Source: Palsa-504 sp050011155 | GTDB lineage: Bacteria; Actinomycetota; Actinomycetes; Streptosporangiales; Streptosporangiaceae | Assembly: GCA_050011155.1 (NCBI GenBank) | Contig: JBEKJP010000021.1 | Location: 24,642-88,641 of the forward strand | DNA: 64,000 nt | Direction: 5' to 3' | Shown here: in pieces, positions 62,299 through 64,000 of the stretch | Layout: each line of letters begins with the position of its first letter | How positions within the stretch are numbered: position 1 is the stretch's first letter | Translations under genes and position numbers: made by a program | Notes under the pieces: generated by a model | What the model was told of the DNA's origin: nothing | The model's input: only the letters and a program-made list of their open reading frames with translations | Database searches by the model: none

Positions 62299-64000
62299 AT
62301 GGCGTCAGATGGCCGCCCGGCGGGGCAGTGGGAACCGGCTGAGCTCGGCGTGCACCCCGTCTCGGGCGGCGGTCCGACGCCCGCGTACATCCGGCGGCCG
62401 CACGACGCGACGCTGCGCCTGGTGCTCGACCCGGACGTACCCGACAGCCGGCTGGTCGTGATCCGCGGCGAGGCGTGCGCGGGCAAGTCCCGGGCCGCCT
62501 ACGAGGCGGTCGCGGACCGGCTCGCGGACTGGCGGCTGGAGTATCCGCCGACCGCCGCGGCGCTCGCGGCCCGCCTCGACCAGGGCATCCCGCCCTGGAC
62601 CGTGCTGTGGCTGGGCAAGCTGTGCCGGTACGTTGACGCCGACGGCGGCGCGGCGGCGCTGAGCCGGCTGGCCAGGCTCCTGGACGGCGAGGGCCACCTG
62701 GTCATCACCACCGCCTGGCCCGAGCACGTGGCTGCTTACGTGGCCGCGGCGGGCGCCCGGCGGGGGGAGGACGATCCGGTCCGGCTGGCCGGCCGGCTGG
62801 TCGCCGGGCTGGACGAGCTGGCCCTGTTTTTCGAGCCCGATCCCGCCCGCGGTGGGGTTATCGACGTCCCGGCCCGGTTCACGGATGAAGAACTGACCGC
62901 CGCGGCCGTCCGCGGCGACCCGGTGCTGGCCGCCGCGGCTGCCGCCGCCGGGCCGGACGGGCAGGTCACCCAGCACCTGGCCGGCGGCCCCAGCCTGCTG
63001 CGCCGCTACCAAGCCCCCGACGGCGACCCGCACGGACAGGCCATCATCACCGCGGCCATGGACGCGGCCCGCCTCGGCCACACGGGCCCGCTGCCCGCCG
63101 TGCTACTCCAGGACGCCGCCGTCGGCTACCTGGACGACACGGCCGCCACCGACGCCGCGAGCGCCCTGGCCTGGGCCAGCGCCGAGCTCGCGGGCGAGCC
63201 CCGCCCGCTCGAGCCGGTCCCGCCCGTCGGCTTCCTGATCGCCGGCTACCTGGATCAGCATGGCCGCCGCACCCGCCGGGACCGGCTGGGGCCGGCCTCG
63301 CTCTGGGACGCCCTGGCCGCGCAGGCCGCCGGGACCGGCGCCGGCAACCTGATCCGGGTCGCCCAGTCAGCCAGGGACCGCGGACTCTATCGCCACGCGG
63401 CTGCCCTGTGGACCGCCGCCGTCGGCTCCGGGAGCGCCGACGCCGCCCGTCGGCTCGTCGCTCACCTGCGCGATGTGAGCCCGGATGACGCCGCACCGGC
63501 CGCCCGGTGGGCCGTCGGCCAGGTCCGTCTCGACGACCCCTGGGACCTCGCCCGGCTGCTGGACGAACTGCTCGCCGCCAACGCCGGCGACGCGGTCCTG
63601 GCCCTGCTCGCCCGGGACCCGGCCCGCCAGGTGCGCGTCGACCACCTCTGGGACGCCGTCGAACTGCTCCGGGCACTGCACACGGCCGGGGCCGCTGAGC
63701 AGGCCGGCGTCCTGGCCGCCCGTCTCGTTGGCGATGTCAGCCTCGAGCAGCTGCCGGTCGTCGCCTCGTTGCTGACGGCCCTGCGCGCAGCCGGCGCCGC
63801 GGACGCCATCGGCGCCTTGGTGGCCCGGGACCCCGCCCGCCACGCCAACCCGGAGGAGCCGGAGGAGATCGCGGTGCTGCTCGAGGCGCTGCACGCGACC
63901 GGCGCCGCGGACGCGGTCCGGTCCCTGGCCAGCTGGGCCGCCAATGACGTAAGCCTGGAACGGCCGCTGGTACTGGCCCGGCTGCTCAAGGCGTTCCGCA
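62299..64000 (+). CDS. P-loop STAND-like protein with helical repeats (runs off window)
   Basis: An open frame without a stop to the window edge: 567 codons visible. A short N-terminus (GPTPAYIRRPHD) precedes Walker A GEACAGKS at residues 57-64. An ATPase-like region to about residue 270 includes GHLVITTAWPEH. Helical repeats of about 40 residues start near residue 350, with units such as LLTALRAAGAADAIGALVAR and LLEALHATGAADAV, seen in actinobacterial STAND and conflict proteins. The ATG at 62299 or GTG at 62293 is the start. It follows the palindrome and debris downstream of the CHAT pair in the same direction. It may be a second sensor of the same island. Confidence 0.75.
   Translation, partial: MASDGRPAGQWEPAELGVHPVSGGGPTPAYIRRPHDATLRLVLDPDVPDSRLVVIRGEACAGKSRAAYEAVADRLADWRLEYPPTAAALAARLDQGIPPWTVLWLGKLCRYVDADGGAAALSRLARLLDGEGHLVITTAWPEHVAAYVAAAGARRGEDDPVRLAGRLVAGLDELALFFEPDPARGGVIDVPARFTDEELTAAAVRGDPVLAAAAAAAGPDGQVTQHLAGGPSLLRRYQAPDGDPHGQAIITAAMDAARLGHTGPLPAVLLQDAAVGYLDDTAATDAASALAWASAELAGEPRPLEPVPPVGFLIAGYLDQHGRRTRRDRLGPASLWDALAAQAAGTGAGNLIRVAQSARDRGLYRHAAALWTAAVGSGSADAARRLVAHLRDVSPDDAAPAARWAVGQVRLDDPWDLARLLDELLAANAGDAVLALLARDPARQVRVDHLWDAVELLRALHTAGAAEQAGVLAARLVGDVSLEQLPVVASLLTALRAAGAADAIGALVARDPARHANPEEPEEIAVLLEALHATGAADAVRSLASWAANDVSLERPLVLARLLKAFR

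Overview
The window is high-GC, densely coded DNA from an actinomycete, probably a soil filamentous or Streptosporangiales-type organism. The evidence is the strong third-position G/C bias, frequent GTG starts and some TTG starts, an F420-type luciferase-like oxidoreductase, a conservon-type sensor kinase with its roadblock partner, MalT-like LuxR giants, zinc-free L31/L33 ribosomal proteins and GGAGG-type ribosome binding sites. I cannot assign a genus. I see no rRNA, tRNA, CRISPR array or intact insertion sequence.

Layout. 0-9 kb holds two LysR regulators, a DHA2-type exporter, an NmrA-like reductase, a large cation P-type ATPase, a broken chloroperoxidase-like hydrolase and two BON-domain proteins. 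9.5-12.3 kb is a minus-strand membrane operon (HdeD-like, AI-2E family, flippase-like UPF0104). 12.6-22 kb is a block of large LuxR/ATPase regulators: one intact, a tail-to-tail paralogue wrecked by a deletion, and a third split by a 14-bp tandem duplication. A LysR gene and a 66-aa protein lie among them, and two palindromes with compensating base changes sit in the gaps. 22-26.4 kb holds an esterase, a PIN toxin-antitoxin pair, a BrkB-like protein, a NUDIX hydrolase, a monooxygenase-like protein and a Zur-box-controlled rpmG-rpmE pair. 26.4-32 kb is a polyhydroxyalkanoate locus (coiled-coil phasin-like protein, PucR regulator, PhaC, PhaZ, acyl-CoA dehydrogenase). 32-35.8 kb groups a pyrophosphatase, an acyl-CoA ligase, an adenylate kinase and a VIT1-type transporter. 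35.8-38 kb is a gentisate ring-cleavage pair behind what looks like the tail of its hydroxylase. 38-41 kb has a PadR/membrane-protein pair and a secreted sedolisin. 41-47 kb is a minus-strand run (LacI remnant, SDR, acetamidase, LLM oxidoreductase, PLP lyase, solute-binding lipoprotein). 47.4-50.2 kb is a shortened conservon. 50.4-54.5 kb has aromatic-type catabolic genes, an epoxide hydrolase and a BI-1 protein.

The right end (54.9-64 kb) is the most interesting part. A 1445-aa NACHT-type STAND ATPase with a long helical C-terminus is divergent, across about 80 bp, from a CHAT (caspase-like) protease. The protease is followed 31 bp downstream by an unrecognised 375-aa protein with one membrane segment. 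After a gap holding a nested palindrome and gene debris, a second P-loop protein with short helical repeats runs off the window edge. The CHAT plus STAND pairing suggests a protease-based conflict or immunity system with sensor and effector encoded in trans.

Gene decay is a theme. I see truncated or broken forms of a chloroperoxidase, two LuxR giants, a LacI regulator, an acyl-CoA synthetase reduced to its two ends, a STAS protein and probably a flavin hydroxylase. The window therefore looks like an accessory, actively eroding chromosomal region rather than core genome.
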